Assembly: GCA_045837725.1 (NCBI GenBank)
Contig: JBEWZL010000123.1
Coordinates: forward strand, 124,001-188,000
Source: Vermamoeba vermiformis
Taxonomy: Eukaryota; Tubulinea; Echinamoebida
Direction: 5' to 3'
Length of the DNA stretch: 64,000 nucleotides
The position numbers and the translations under genes were made by a program. Numbering within the stretch: position 1 is the first letter of the stretch; every line of letters starts with the position of its first letter. This document shows positions 23,701-35,100 of this stretch, piece by piece. The notes below the pieces were generated by a model. That model made no database searches. It saw only the letters and a list, made by a program, of their open reading frames with translations, and was not told the DNA's origin.

Positions 23701-23766
23701 AGTGACATGTTGACAGATCTTGGCGAGCCCACTGAGGATGAAGTGCGCGAGATTGATGCGGAATAA
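20735..23766 (+). CDS. DROSHA: Drosha-type class II RNase III (pri-miRNA processing nuclease)
   Basis: This is the catalytic subunit of Microprocessor, which cuts hairpins in nuclear primary transcripts. Six exons (20735-20847, 20976-21366, 21415-22389, 22438-22937, 22986-23076, 23128-23766) encode about 902 residues. The order is: RS/RD-rich N terminus ([19 protein letters not shown]); central domain with zinc ligands in Drosha spacing (WCTC...NHALPGEE...APC), [13 protein letters not shown] and [10 protein letters not shown]; RNase IIIa ([31 protein letters not shown]); RNase IIIb ([28 protein letters not shown]); and a dsRBD ([18 protein letters not shown]). Both RNase III domains keep the acidic catalytic residues. 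There is no helicase or PAZ domain, so it is not Dicer. Exon 2 has an alternative in-frame acceptor before 20949. Confidence 0.93.
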
Positions 23767-23769
23767 TTG

Positions 23770-23779
23770 CCTAATTAGG
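23770..23779. repeat. CCTAATTAGG palindrome in the DROSHA 3' flank
   Basis: This exact copy lies four bases after the DROSHA stop codon. Other exact copies are at 2775-2784 (INTS2 exon), 29296-29305 (MUS81 intron), 33074-33083 (kinase fusion intron) and 53600-53609 (CorA-like intron). One-mismatch forms such as CCAAATTAGG occur near 233, 517, 21211 and 27479. The core resembles an SRF-type CArG box. Confidence 0.8.
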
Positions 23780-23872
23780 TAATGGAACATGTTTATATAT
23801 ATTACACTGTACAAATTTGTAAATACACAGATAATACTACTATAGTGATGAGTGCTAAGAAGGATGACTTAA

Positions 23873-25008
23873 CTAAGTATACCTCCAGTACGTGTTGCCA
23901 TAGCTTGCCACCAACTCCTCGCCCGCTCTGATTGGGGCGAGTGTCACGACCACTGAGGTCAGTTTGTCGCTCAGCCACACTTTGTTGAACGACACATTCG
24001 GTGCGGAGCGGATCTGCTTGTAGTCGTTTATGTACCGCGCTTCATTGCCCTATCAATGTCTGTTACTCGACACGCACCACTATATTCAACGAGACTACGC
24101 ACGAGTTGCGCGGCATCAATGACGACGTGGCCAGTGTACTGCGCGTACATGTTGTCGTAGTCGAGCATGTAGTAGGTCTGCTGCACGTGATGGCGCGAGG
24201 CAGTGTAGTGCACGAGTCCGGTGTATTCGCCCACGCACCGCCCTGCAGGCACATCCGTCAATGCGAACAGACCTCGTTGTCCGTAGCAGCTGTAACGCCG
24301 TCAGAACTGGTGGAATATACTCATATACGTACATATGAGCAGGGTCTGTAATCTCTCGTATTTCAGCGATGAGGCCCCACGTAGAAACAGTTTCCCTGAA
24401 CAGATCGGATTCAGCCGCGGTGAAAGAGGCACTCAGCGGCATGTCATATCGCAATGGGGCATTCAATCGCATGTTATTACACGAGATTACGTCGCTATTG
24501 GTCCTCTCAGCTACAATCTCCTCACCAGTTGCGATTGGCTCCACAATTTCGATCAGCACTCGAATTGTACCGGAAATGAATGCTCGATGTAAGCGAATAT
24601 TGTAATTCCTCTTGGAGAACGACATATATCTAGCATTAAATAAGCATTAACATTCGTCATAATTCGGTTGTACCTTGCTTCGTTTGAATTCTGAGTCAGA
24701 TCCAGGTACAAATTTCCGAGGGCAGGTATTGAACACAAATATAGTGCCAATACATCGCCGTCAGTATTTAACTCGTCCCCCTTCACTACAGTGCCAGCTA
24801 CATCACCAAGAAATGCGCCCACAGGCATATCACATCTCGCTTTGAGGAGCCGTCGTTCATGTTCGAGATGAACGGAGACTAGGTCAGTTATATTATATTC
24901 TGTATTGTATTCATTGCGCAGGTCACTCGGAAATTCCTCACTCCATTCCAGTTCTCGCGCGTACCGGACATCCAAGGGCCAGTTTGCTGGCAAAGTTTTG
25001 TAGGCCAT
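23873..25008 (-). CDS. tandem SET-domain protein (putative protein lysine methyltransferase)
   Basis: Four exons (25008-24674, 24608-24333, 24289-24103, 24049-23873) encode about 324 residues that divide into two SET-like units. Unit 1 has VGAFLGDVAGTVVKGDEL, LTQNSNEARRNYNIRL and PIATGEEIVAERT. Unit 2 has RGLFALTDVPAGRCVGEYTG, YYMLDYDNMYAQYTGHVVID, GNEARYINDY and APIRAGEELVASYGNTYWRY. The second unit keeps the NEARYIN and final Tyr-Gly motifs needed for cofactor binding and catalysis; the first lacks NHSC-like residues and the final Tyr and may be structural. There are no pre- or post-SET cysteines. The domain style resembles short stand-alone SET proteins of protists and large DNA viruses, but the target is unknown. 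It is convergent with DROSHA. Confidence 0.72.
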
Positions 25009-25397
25009 CGTTTGCTCACAAGTGCTTCCAGCGATGTATATGGTACCTCCGCCCTATTAACAGTGTCATTAGTACAGTTTTCTGGCTGGTTTTCGGCAAA
25101 CATGTTTGGCTCAAAAAAATTGCGCTGAAATACTGGAGATTATTAGCGCTCTATTCGTTGTACACTGTAGTCATCGAGCAGCACTAGTCTTCCAAACAGA
25201 ATACAGTAAAAATGAGTATGTATTCGTCACATTATGACTGCGATCCAAATCTCTCTGACAAATGATGATGCGATTGTATATTAATAATAATAGTGTTAAT
25301 AATTGCTATGATAATTATCGTATGCATTTATAACATTGGAAGATCTCAATTAATTTATTATACAAATAATTATTAATTATTTTTGGATTTAGTGAAT
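25009..25397. promoter_or_regulatory. divergent intergenic region SET protein / CCT5
   Basis: This 389-base divergent region becomes very AT-rich (about 25270-25390, long runs of A, T and TAAT) immediately before the CCT5 start. It is presumably a shared promoter region. I saw no supported gene. A short frame continues upstream of the SET start but contains no better initiator. Confidence 0.4.
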
Positions 25398-27221
25398 ATG
25401 AATGCCCTGGCCAGCAGCATTGCTGTTGATGAGTTTGGTCGACCATTCATTATTTTGCGAGAACACAAGCAAGAAAGACTTCAAGGAATTGACGCTTTGA
25501 AAGTATGAATCCGTAACAGCTTCGGATTTGGATCGAAACTAATTTTGTATTTGTCTGCAGCATCATATTCTTGCCGCTAAGAGTGTCGCCAATATTATGC
25601 GCACTTCACTTGGCCCAAAGGGTAAGTTACTAAGGCAACATCAAAATCAGATCTGACAAGTCGTTACATCAGGTATGGACAAGATGCTTGTCAGCTCAGA
25701 TGGTGATGTTACTGTCACCAATGACGGTGCTACTATTTTGGACAATATGGAGGTGAGTCTTCGTATTCTAACGCATTCGCCTTTAACACACGCGCAGATT
25801 GAAGATCAGATCGCCAAGTTGATGGTCGAACTGTCCAAGTCGCAAGACGACGAGATTGGTGACGGCACTACTGGCGTGGTCGTGCTCGCTGGTGCACTCT
25901 TGGAACAGGCTGAGGCACTCATCGACAAAGGTCTGCATCCTAGCCGCATCTCCAAGGGCTACGACATGGCCTGCGAAGTGGCCGTGCAACACTTGCAGAG
26001 CATCGCTGAGAGCGTGCAATACACGCGCGAGAACTTGGCACCGCTCGTTGAGATTGTTCAGGCCTCATTGGGCTCAAAGATGTAAGTCTAGTGACATGTT
26101 TGTGCAGACCTCAATTTGACACCTGTCACAGCGTCAACCGCATTCAACGCAAGTTAGCAGAGATTGCCGTGCAAGCAGTGGTGTCAGTGGCAGATTTGGA
26201 GCGCAAAGATGTGAACTTAGATCTGATCAAACTCGAAGGCAAGGTCGGTGGTTCATTGGAGGACACTGCCATCGTGAAGGGCATTGTGATTGACAAGGAG
26301 TTCAGTCACCCGCAAATGCCGCGCGAGATCAAAGACGCCAAGATCTGCATTCTGACCACCCCCTTCGAGCCCCCCAAGCCCAAGAGCGAGACCAAGCTCA
26401 AGGTGAAGAGCGCGGAGGACTACTTCAAACTGGCTCAAGCCGAGCAACACTACTTCACAGACATGGTCAAGAAGGTCAAGGACTCAGGCGCCAATCTCGC
26501 GCTCTGTCAGTGGGGCTTTGACGACGAGGCCAATCACTTGATGCTCGTCAATGACTTGCCTGCTGTGCGTTGGGTCGGTGGCGTTGAAATTGAATTGATT
26601 GCCATCGCTACTGGTGCTAGAATTATTCCGCGATTCAGTGAAATCTCTGCTGACAAACTCGGCCGTGCTGGTCGCGTGCGTGAAATTTCCTTCGGCACGA
26701 CCAAGGACCGCATGATTGTGATTGAAGACTGCCCCAACAGCAAGGCCATCACTATCTTTGTGCGCGGTGGCAACAAGATGCTCATCGACGAGGCCAAGCG
26801 CAGCATTCACGACGCACTTTGCGTGGCCAGAACGTTTGTGCGTGACAACCGCATTGTCTTCGGTGGTGGTGCCGCTGAAATTTCATCCGCCCTCGCCGTC
26901 TCCAAGGCAGCTGCAAAGATCTCCACCGTCGAACAGTACGCCGTGCGCGCCTTTGCCAATGCATTAGAGGCCGTGCCCGTCGCCCTGGCCGAGAACTCAG
27001 GTCTGCCAGCGATTGAAACTGTGAGTGCCGTGAAGGCACGTCAAGAGAAGGAACACAACCCGCGCCTCGGAGTGGACTGTTTGAGCAAGGGCACCAATGA
27101 CATGCGCGAGCAGCACGTGTTTGAAGCACTCATCTCCAAGCGCGCGCAGTTCATGTTGGCCACACAGGTGGTGAAGATGATTCTCAAGATTGATGACGTC
27201 ATCAAGAAGGGCTCGTTCTAA
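25398..27221 (+). CDS. CCT5: chaperonin CCT (TRiC) subunit epsilon
   Basis: This is a subunit of the cytosolic chaperonin that folds actin and tubulin. Five exons (25398-25502, 25561-25621, 25673-25752, 25798-26081, 26132-27221) encode 539 residues, the family length. Epsilon-type start: [20 protein letters not shown]. The ATP site is intact: [49 protein letters not shown]. The middle contains [29 protein letters not shown] and [16 protein letters not shown], which define the epsilon subunit, and the end has [13 protein letters not shown] and [13 protein letters not shown]. The large last exon is GC-rich at third positions. Confidence 0.96.
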
Positions 27222-27305
27222 GACAACTGAGCTGATTTTGATTGGTCGACAACAATTGCCTTATATAGTAATAAAAACGCGAAAATTGTAACAGCTCAGC
27301 GAGTG

Positions 27306-28763
27306 TTATTTATTGTTTGGCGTTGTATTCAATACGACGTCGTATTTGTTCGCTGTTCGTTCGGCACAGCGCAGTTTAGCAGATCTGGCTCGTGGATTGC
27401 TGTCAATCTCCGCTTGGGTCGGTCGAATTGCCTTTTTGGTCACGAGTTCGAGCGCTGGTCCGTGAGTCACGTGACTTGCCAAATTAGGACGTATTTGTGC
27501 TTTACCAATACGATGCGAGGCATAATCTACTAATCAAATTAGCTCCCGAATGTCAAAAGTGTCAATGTGTCACCTCCGCGCAGTCCACTCGCGTACTGCA
27601 AATAAGACTTGACCTGTATATACAACTGCATTATAATAGCAGCACTAATATCTATTAACACTGACCAAGCGATCTTCCAGCGAATGAAATGTCACCACCA
27701 CTAGTCGTCCACCAGGGCTCAGCACTGCTGTCGCTGCTTGCAATCCCCGTTCAATCTCCTCCAACTGTCACGTGTCACTTTCATTGCCATATTTAGACTC
27801 GCACTTACCTCTTGATTGACGAACATGCGCAATGCTTGAAATGTTTGCGTGGCTGGGTCGCTGTGTTTGCCCGGTGGAGGTCTCGGTTTGACACGTGTCA
27901 CGAGTTCGCGCAGCTGCTGTGTCGTGCTGAACGGTTGTGATTTCCTTTCTTGGACAATGGCACGTGCTATGGCATGGGCGTGCGGCTCTTCTCCGAGCTA
28001 CAGAGGTCGATTAATTGCTTAATTTGGTAATGTCGTACCTCAAAAATGATCTGTGCCAGTCGGTCCTGGTCAAAGGTGTTGATCACGCGTGCAGCTGTCA
28101 GACCCTGATCAGCGGTGTCCATGCGCATGTCAAGGGGCCCTGGTTGACGGAATGAAAAGCCACGTGCCGCAGTGTCAAGCTGCAGACTGGAGACACCGAG
28201 GTCAAACACGACACCTGTCACTTTGCCGATCATGTCTGGCCTGTTCAGTGAATGACACGTGTCAAACTAATGCTCGCATCAACATCGTCACTTACATGTC
28301 GCGTTGCATCACGTGCAGCAGTTGACTGAATCTGGTGTGTTTGGCGATGAATCGCTCGTTGAATGATTGCAAGCGCGTAGAGGCTAGTTGAAGTGCGTCG
28401 TAGTCTCTGTCAAGACCCAACACGCGTACTCGAGGGTGTGAGGCTGCATGCGGATCAGCAACTGAATTGAGCAGTCGCAAGTGACTTACATAATATTTGT
28501 TTGGTGTATCCACCGAGCCCTAGTGTTGCATCAATCACTAGACCTCCTTGATCTTTAATTGCTAATTTTTCAAGCACTTCAGTGAGGAGCACGGGCTTGT
28601 GGATCTGTTCGACATTGATCTGCTTCAGAGGTGATGATTTAGCACTGGTTGATTTCTTCACAATTTTTTTGGCATAATTCCTGTGCTGGAAGTAACTCGC
28701 GAGTGTTAGTGCTGACTTGGAACCCATCCGCGTCTGTATTCGTCGCAAAAGGCTCTGCTGCAT
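27306..28763 (-). CDS. METTL15: mitochondrial rRNA m4C methyltransferase, RsmH/METTL15 family
   Basis: This SAM-dependent enzyme makes N4-methylcytidine in small-subunit rRNA; in animals it acts on mitochondrial 12S rRNA. Seven exons (28763-28490, 28461-28296, 28240-28039, 27997-27809, 27764-27666, 27613-27574, 27454-27306) encode 372 residues. The N terminus ([20 protein letters not shown]) looks like a mitochondrial presequence. Family motifs are [108 protein letters not shown] and [10 protein letters not shown]. The first intron (28489-28462) is only 28 bases and the sixth exon only 40. The frame holds through all junctions, which supports the model. Confidence 0.93.
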
Positions 28764-29069
28764 TGAGTAAGCATAACGAGCTGAAATAACAATGGAGCTG
28801 TTGTATTTGTATGTGATAGCACACAGTATTGTGAGACCAGTGATGTCTATTTTCTATCGACAAACGAAATTTCATAATTAAGATATCATCTTTGCATGCC
28901 GAATGTGTTGCTGCTAATCATCCCCCGCACACCTTCAGCGCTGACCACCTCAATAGGTCAATCCCGACTCTAACTGAACAGTCCCACTGGTCAAAGTACT
29001 ACGGCAGCCCTACAAATGTTGCTGAACTTCGGGTGCTATTTACAATTACGAGTATAATACAAGAGAGGC
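28764..29069. promoter_or_regulatory. METTL15 upstream region
   Basis: These 306 bases lie between the METTL15 start and the MUS81 stop. I saw no supported gene, RNA or repeat. It presumably contains the METTL15 promoter and the MUS81 polyadenylation region. Confidence 0.35.
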
Positions 29070-31221
29070 CTATTGTTCGTTGCAATAGGTCTCGTAGATG
29101 AGGCGAGAGAGTACTGGCCCTAATTTCTTGCTGCTCGCTGGTCCTTTCAAATCTTTGAGCAGATCCGCGCGCTGTTGACTCGAGCTGAGTGCATTATAGG
29201 CCTGTACGAGTGCGAGTGGTGTGGGGTACTTGGCAGTGATCGCTGCTGCTTTGTCTTCTGAACAGCCGTGCAGCTGGTGCTCGTGTCAGTAACTGCCTAA
29301 TTAGGAAATGCTGTCACTTACTGTCATGAGCTGTTTGGCGAAGATGTCAGTGAGTGTCAAGTCACGTGACTTGGTGTTGCATTCACTGAACTGTTCAAAA
29401 GTCAGGTGCAGTGTGGTCAGACCCTGACCCTTCAACTTGTCACCGATCAGTCTGTCGCTCTCAGTGGTGTGCACGTGACTGCCACAGTGACGCGCTGTCA
29501 AGACACGTGTCATGCGCGCCAAAAACTTGACTGTCTCACTTGCTGTCTGGGTCTGTGGTGACAGTGTTAGTTCACTTGATGACACGTGTCAAATACTGAC
29601 CTGCACAACACGCAGTCCGTCGCTGACAGCAGTTGACGTCAGTGCTGTCAACAGAGTCTCCTTTTTGACACCCCCAGGCCGAGGTCGCTGAAAATATCCG
29701 TTGATATCTCCCTCCACGAGATACAGCACGTCACGCACGCCACAGCGGCGCAGTCGGAATTTTTGTTCTAAATTAGGTAAGAGCGTGGACTGCGTGACGA
29801 GAGGGACTTACCCTTGTATCGACCGTCAATGATGCTGGCACAGAGGTCGGGGATCTGTTTGCGCTCAATGATGTGATCGAGCAGCACTTCAGCCCCGCGA
29901 TCAGTGCGACCGAGCCACACGACGTCACCGAGCTCCAACTTGCGCACTTGACACGTGACACCTTCTTTCACCAGCTGATCGTGCAGATAACTCCGCTCCT
30001 TTTGCGTCTTGATCTCGCGGTTGTCGAGCACGACGATCACTTCTTCGATCACGTGCTCGGTCAGAGTGTCACTTTGACACGTGTCATCAGATGTCACTGA
30101 TCGATCTCCATGCGATTGTGCGCGCTCAAACTGTTGCAGATCTGCGAGCAGATGATTGACACGTGTCACACTCGGTGCAGTCACTGCTTTGACAGGTGTC
30201 TCTTGCCACTCCGCACTGTCGCGCCAAGTGTCAACATCAGGTGTCTGTGCGTGCAATTGTTCCGCTAGTGCACGGCCTTGGTCAGTGAGCGAGTAGCGCG
30301 CAGGTCTGCCATCACGTGACACGAGCACGTGCTTTTCAAGTGTGGCCATGCCACCCCAAGCAGTCGCGTGATAGGGCATGCCTGGCGCTGGTTCAAATGA
30401 GGCGTCAGCGAGGGGTGCAGCACGTGCGATGAGTGCTGTCTTGCTGAGCCCAGACAGTGACGTGTCAGACCCTGGTAGAGAGCACGTGATCAGTGCGTGG
30501 CGGTACAGGGCCAGCAACAGGGCCCAGGCACCACTGCGCACTTTGGGCACGTATTGTTTGACAGGCTTGGACTTGGGCACTGTCTCTGCGCTCTCAGTGG
30601 TCTTGGCGCGTGTCGTCTTCTTCTTCTTGAGCTGGGGCTCGTCAGTTGAATCACGTGACTCGGTGTGGTGAGCACGTGATTCAGCAGGGACGTTTGGATC
30701 TGCTCTGTTCTCTTGCTCCTCAGTGTCTGCACGTTCTAAGCAGTCGCATTAGCTACACTGTGCACATTGTCACTCGCTACCAGTACGTACTGCGCTTAGC
30801 ACTCTTCTTTGCGGGTGTGACGGGCACGAAGGGCTGACGGCAGTGCGGATCTGGCTCAAAACTCGCTTCAGGGTGTTTGCGACGGTACTCGTCGAACTTA
30901 TCTGCTAATTTCTTGGCAATGAACTTGCCCACGCCATCGAGTACCATGGCCTGTTCGCCCGAATAGAGTGGTGCTGGATATTTTTGAAAGGAACGGATGG
31001 CCTGCACAAATTAATTGATTAGTCGAGCACAGACTGCAACAAACACCTGGCACGTATTATATTATCAATGTATATTTATAGCACTATTAAAATAGAGGGC
31101 AATAAAAGTTGCCTACTTTTCTGTAGTTGAGCACCAGCCGATCAGCGTGGCTGGCTTGAGCCTCGCGCTGCAACTCTTTCAAAAAGCGTTCAAAGAGAGG
31201 ATTGGCACTCGACTGAGTCAT
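29070..31221 (-). CDS. MUS81: crossover junction endonuclease MUS81
   Basis: This is the catalytic subunit of the XPF-family nuclease that cuts 3'-flap and fork structures with an EME partner. Six exons (31221-31117, 31001-30791, 30735-29812, 29767-29601, 29552-29322, 29273-29070) encode 613 residues. In order: N-terminal helix-hairpin-helix (NPLFERFLKELQREA, VLDGVGKFIAKKLADKF), a basic linker, a winged helix (RSGAWALLLALYRHA), the nuclease core with EVIVVLDNREIKTQKERSYL and ERKQIPDLCASIIDGRYKEQ (the ERKxxxD catalytic motif is intact), and the C-terminal HhH pair (LTDIFAKQLMTLHGCSEDKA, LGPVLSRLIYETY). Exons are full of the TGACACGTGTCA and CACGTG words, which appear in the protein as DTCQ- and VTRV-type strings. 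Confidence 0.93.
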
Positions 31222-31587
31222 AGTTGTGCATAGATACACTTGTTGCGCTCACCTGCTGCTCGATCCGCAGCGAATTGATTTAAAAATGAACGAAGGCGCG
31301 AAAAAAATTTAACTGGCCACTTCCTAATCAGGAAATACAGCCCTGGTGGATGGATCTGAGCCTTAGATATTCCCTTGACACGACTAATATACAGACTGAA
31401 TAGCATTGAAACTACTAATGTGTTCCATCACATCCCCAGATAGATTTTCATTACTATCATTCTTATTATAATAATACTTGCCTTATAATCCCTATATGTG
31501 TACGTGCGTTATAATAGTTATATTATATTCGCGTTAATTAGGGTTTATTATTCACAACAAATATTTCAGCTGATCGCATCGTGTAAT
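31222..31587. promoter_or_regulatory. MUS81 upstream / NOP10 3' region
   Basis: These 366 bases hold an imperfect palindrome TTCCTAATCAGGAAAT near 31321 and AT-rich sequence from 31450. No open frame is supported. It should include the MUS81 promoter. Confidence 0.4.
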
Positions 31588-32073
31588 TTACCACTTTTGT
31601 TTTTCTTTCTTTTGGGTCATCAAGACTTTAAATCTTCGCTTCAAGATTACTCTGTGACGCGAGTATTTGTCATCGGGGGAGAATCGAGCTACATCCAAGA
31701 CGATCAGTACGCGCAAATAAGATTTGAACGATAAGTTAACAACAAATTATTATTGTCCTTACATAATTATATTTTTATCGCTATAGTGTTATTGCAGTAT
31801 ATTGAGCGTTATTAATCTAAATGCAGGCGAAATAATAAATTTTTAACTTACCGGGATGGGCAGAGATGGTAGCAGAACCATCAGGGGCGGTTTTCTATCG
31901 TTGTTTATGTAATTAATACATCATATTAAATTAATTATAATTTTTTCTGACAAAAATCAATCGAACCGCAACCAGATCAGGTTTCTGATTGCGATCGAAA
32001 CATAATCGACTTGACTTACCGACAAAGTGTAGACACGCTTGCCTTCCTTATCCAAGTAATATCTCAAATGCAT
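31588..32073 (-). CDS. NOP10: H/ACA ribonucleoprotein subunit NOP10
   Basis: This small subunit of H/ACA snoRNPs (pseudouridylation, telomerase RNP) holds dyskerin and NHP2 together. Three short exons (32073-32020, 31894-31852, 31688-31588) encode 65 residues, the exact family size. The sequence starts [18 protein letters not shown], then [20 protein letters not shown] and [19 protein letters not shown]. The animal-type start YYLNEQGDRVYTLKK and the [17 protein letters not shown] block align without gaps. The four-Cys zinc site of archaeal Nop10 is absent, as in eukaryotes. The start is only 108 bases from the next gene on the other strand. Confidence 0.93.
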
Positions 32074-32181
32074 GTTGATAGTATTTGTTGTGTTCTTCGT
32101 GAACTGGGGCACAAAATAATATTTATCGAGCAGATCTAATTTACGCACGAAAAATTATGATAGAAACACAATAGAGACATC

Positions 32182-35100
32182 ATGGGGGCTAAGAACTCGA
32201 CATTTGAAGGAGTAGATGAGGTCAAACAGCTCACTAATCGTAAGATCATTCATTTTGCTGCAGTCTCGTGGCGCAACTACTGATTATTTACGCCTTTTCG
32301 ATCCAGTCACTGACGAAGAAATTCGCACTGTTTACGAACAGTTCATGCGCAAGTATCCTAATGGTGAGATGACTAAAGAGGTACGCAAATTAATTATGAA
32401 AATTGAAGTAATATTCCAATTCGACTTTGAACCCTTCATGATTTCATTTCAATTCAATACGCACACATTATAATATACGGTCGAACATTATTCAATGATA
32501 TCGTATCAACGTCGTAAATTCCATGACACACGCGTAATCTCATCAATACGCACGCAGGAATTCATCGCGGAGAACATGAGCATCAACAGCGGCAGCCGAG
32601 AGTTCTGGGAAGAGATTTTTCATCTGTTTGCGAAACACAGTGGCACGCGCATTGACTACAAAGGTACCTTTCACTTGCACGTCAGTTCTGTCACGTGTGT
32701 TTGAATAGCAGATCTGCAGTGCTTGTAATACCCGATGTTGCAATGCTAACTGACCCCTCTACTAGACTTCATCATTAATTATGGCCTGTTATTGAAGGGC
32801 ACGACTGAAGAGAAATTAGCGTGTAAGTCACTTGACTTGTGTTGTGTGGACTGCTCTTAATCTCCCACGCAAATTCGCGGGAAATTTCGCGTAACAATCA
32901 CGTGATTGGTGATTCATTCTCTGAACGGTGTTTGTGTAGCGCGACACTGACGATGAAATTTCATTCAGGGGCGTTCAAAATGTTCGACACGAAGCAGCGC
33001 GGCTATCTCGAGAACGCGGAGATCAGCGAGCTGTTGCTGTTCTTGTTCGCGTGTGAGAGGCAAGTGCTGATTGCCTAATTAGGAAATACTCACCCTTCCC
33101 TTTGCAGTCGCCATGCCCCGCAAGCACCGGGTTCAGCGCCGCGGAAAAAGTCCTCGTTGCGCACAGCGATCAATCTGAGCGGCACAGCGGAACAATTAAT
33201 GCGCGACATGGACCGCGACGGTGATGGCAAAGTGACGCGCGAAGAATTCATTGCTGCGTGCACCAACAACGAGGGGATTGCACGCGTATTTGAGTCAGCA
33301 CTGCAACGCCTGATTGAAGGTCAGTGTTTGACACTTGCAAGTGACACGTGTCAACGGGCGAGACTAATCTTTGCACCAGTTTCACCGAAGGGCACTACCG
33401 TGGAGATATTTGCAGATCAAGTCGCGGGCCACAAGAAGGCAGGCACGGGCATCATGAAGCAGGGCGACAAGTTGTACAAGCCGTTCACTGCGCGCGAATT
33501 TGAATTCTACGAGTGCATGAAACACTGGCCACGTGTCCCGCGCTTTTTTCCGCAGTACTTTGGTCGCACTCAAGTGCTCGTGCATCAGACTGGCACGCCG
33601 AGCAGTGCTGAACAGACCCTCGTCAACCGTATCCTTATCTGGCTAATTCAATCATTGCACTTATTTTGCTGTACAGCATGACACCTTGACTCTAAAAATA
33701 GATTTTCTCATCCTCGAAGACTTCACCCAGGGCTTCAAAAAGCCGTGCATTTGTGACCTGAAGATTGGTCGGCGCACCACTGAAGAGGACGCGTCGCTGT
33801 TCAAACGGATGCAAATGAACGCTGTGGACACGATCTCGACCTCGGGACAACTAGGGCTTCAGAATATGTGGCATGCGGGTGAGTGAATGACACGTGTCAA
33901 ACAGCAGTCGCTGATCAGTGTCACGTGACAGGTGTACAACACAGCGCGCGAAGAGTACGTGGTGAAAGACAAGCTGTGGGGGGGCTTGTTGTCGTCGAAC
34001 AGCGGCATCAGAGAGGCACTGCTCTTGTTCGCGAACAATGGCCGCGAGATCAGATATGACGTGCTCAGGGCATTTATTCCGCTGGTCGATGAAGTGCTCA
34101 CCTGGTTCAAGACCGAGAATCACATGATGCGCTTTGTGGGCAGCAGCATTCTGCTCATCTACGACGCCGAGGACAAGCAGTGGGGCATTGTGCCACATCA
34201 CCGCCACTTGCATCACGTGAAGCCGCACCGCAGGAAGTCTGAGCCACGCCCGCACCGCGAGAAAGTGATCGCGAGGAGCGAAGAGGGCCCGCACACCACA
34301 CGCGAGATGTACGAGGACTCCGAGAGCGGTGATGCCGTGTCACTGCCGAGTCATCTGTCACCGGTCCGACACGCGACGAGGACTCGTGGAGCACTGTGAG
34401 TGACTCGCCACTGCCCAGCCCACGCACCATGGACGTGGACAAGCCGACCATCAGCAATCACCGCTCATCACCGCAACAAGACTCAAACACCAATCACATC
34501 CCTGCACTCGTGGACCTCAAAGAGCAGCTCAGTTCACTCGGTCAGAATGCATCCAATGAGGCCAGTGTCAGTCCGCGCACGCGAGCACGTGCTGCATCTA
34601 ATTCGCACAAACCATTCACGCGGCCCAATGCCAGCAAGGTGCGTGTCGGACTGGTGGACTTTGCACACACCAGTGCCCTGCAAGAGAATCAACTCGACGA
34701 CGACTACATCTTTGGCGCGGAGAATGTGTTGACACTGCTCGGTGAACTGTGCTTGGAAGAGAAAGACAAGAACTTTGAAGAGCTGTGGATCACTGAGCTA
34801 CGACGAGCACGTCGCAGTGTGTTGGTGCGCATTGAAAACAAGACGAGCAAGACACTCGAATTAGTGACCAAGACACTACTCGGTGAACATCAGCTCTGGG
34901 CTGCAAAGCCTCGTCAACAAATTCCGCCGTTCAGCACCATGGTGTGCGGCACACACGGCGAGAACTCAGTGTCAGGCACGCACGCCACAGTGGACTACGT
35001 GATCAAAGACCCAGCTGCGGACACACCCGCCAAACAGTGCCACTTGGTTGCTGAGTGGGAGAATTCAATCGGCTTGTTTGCGCGTCGAGTGTTTGTGTGC

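Noticed and set aside
20735-23766. Dicer as the identity of the double RNase III protein
   Set aside because: There is no helicase, PAZ or platform domain; the zinc ligands and FHFYPKF central domain are Drosha features.
24335-24605. Plus-strand frames within the SET gene
   Set aside because: They are antisense to exons with clear SET motifs.
27303-27533. Plus-strand frame after CCT5
   Set aside because: It overlaps the last exon of METTL15 on the other strand, whose VTKKAIRP and [10 protein letters not shown] motifs are certain.
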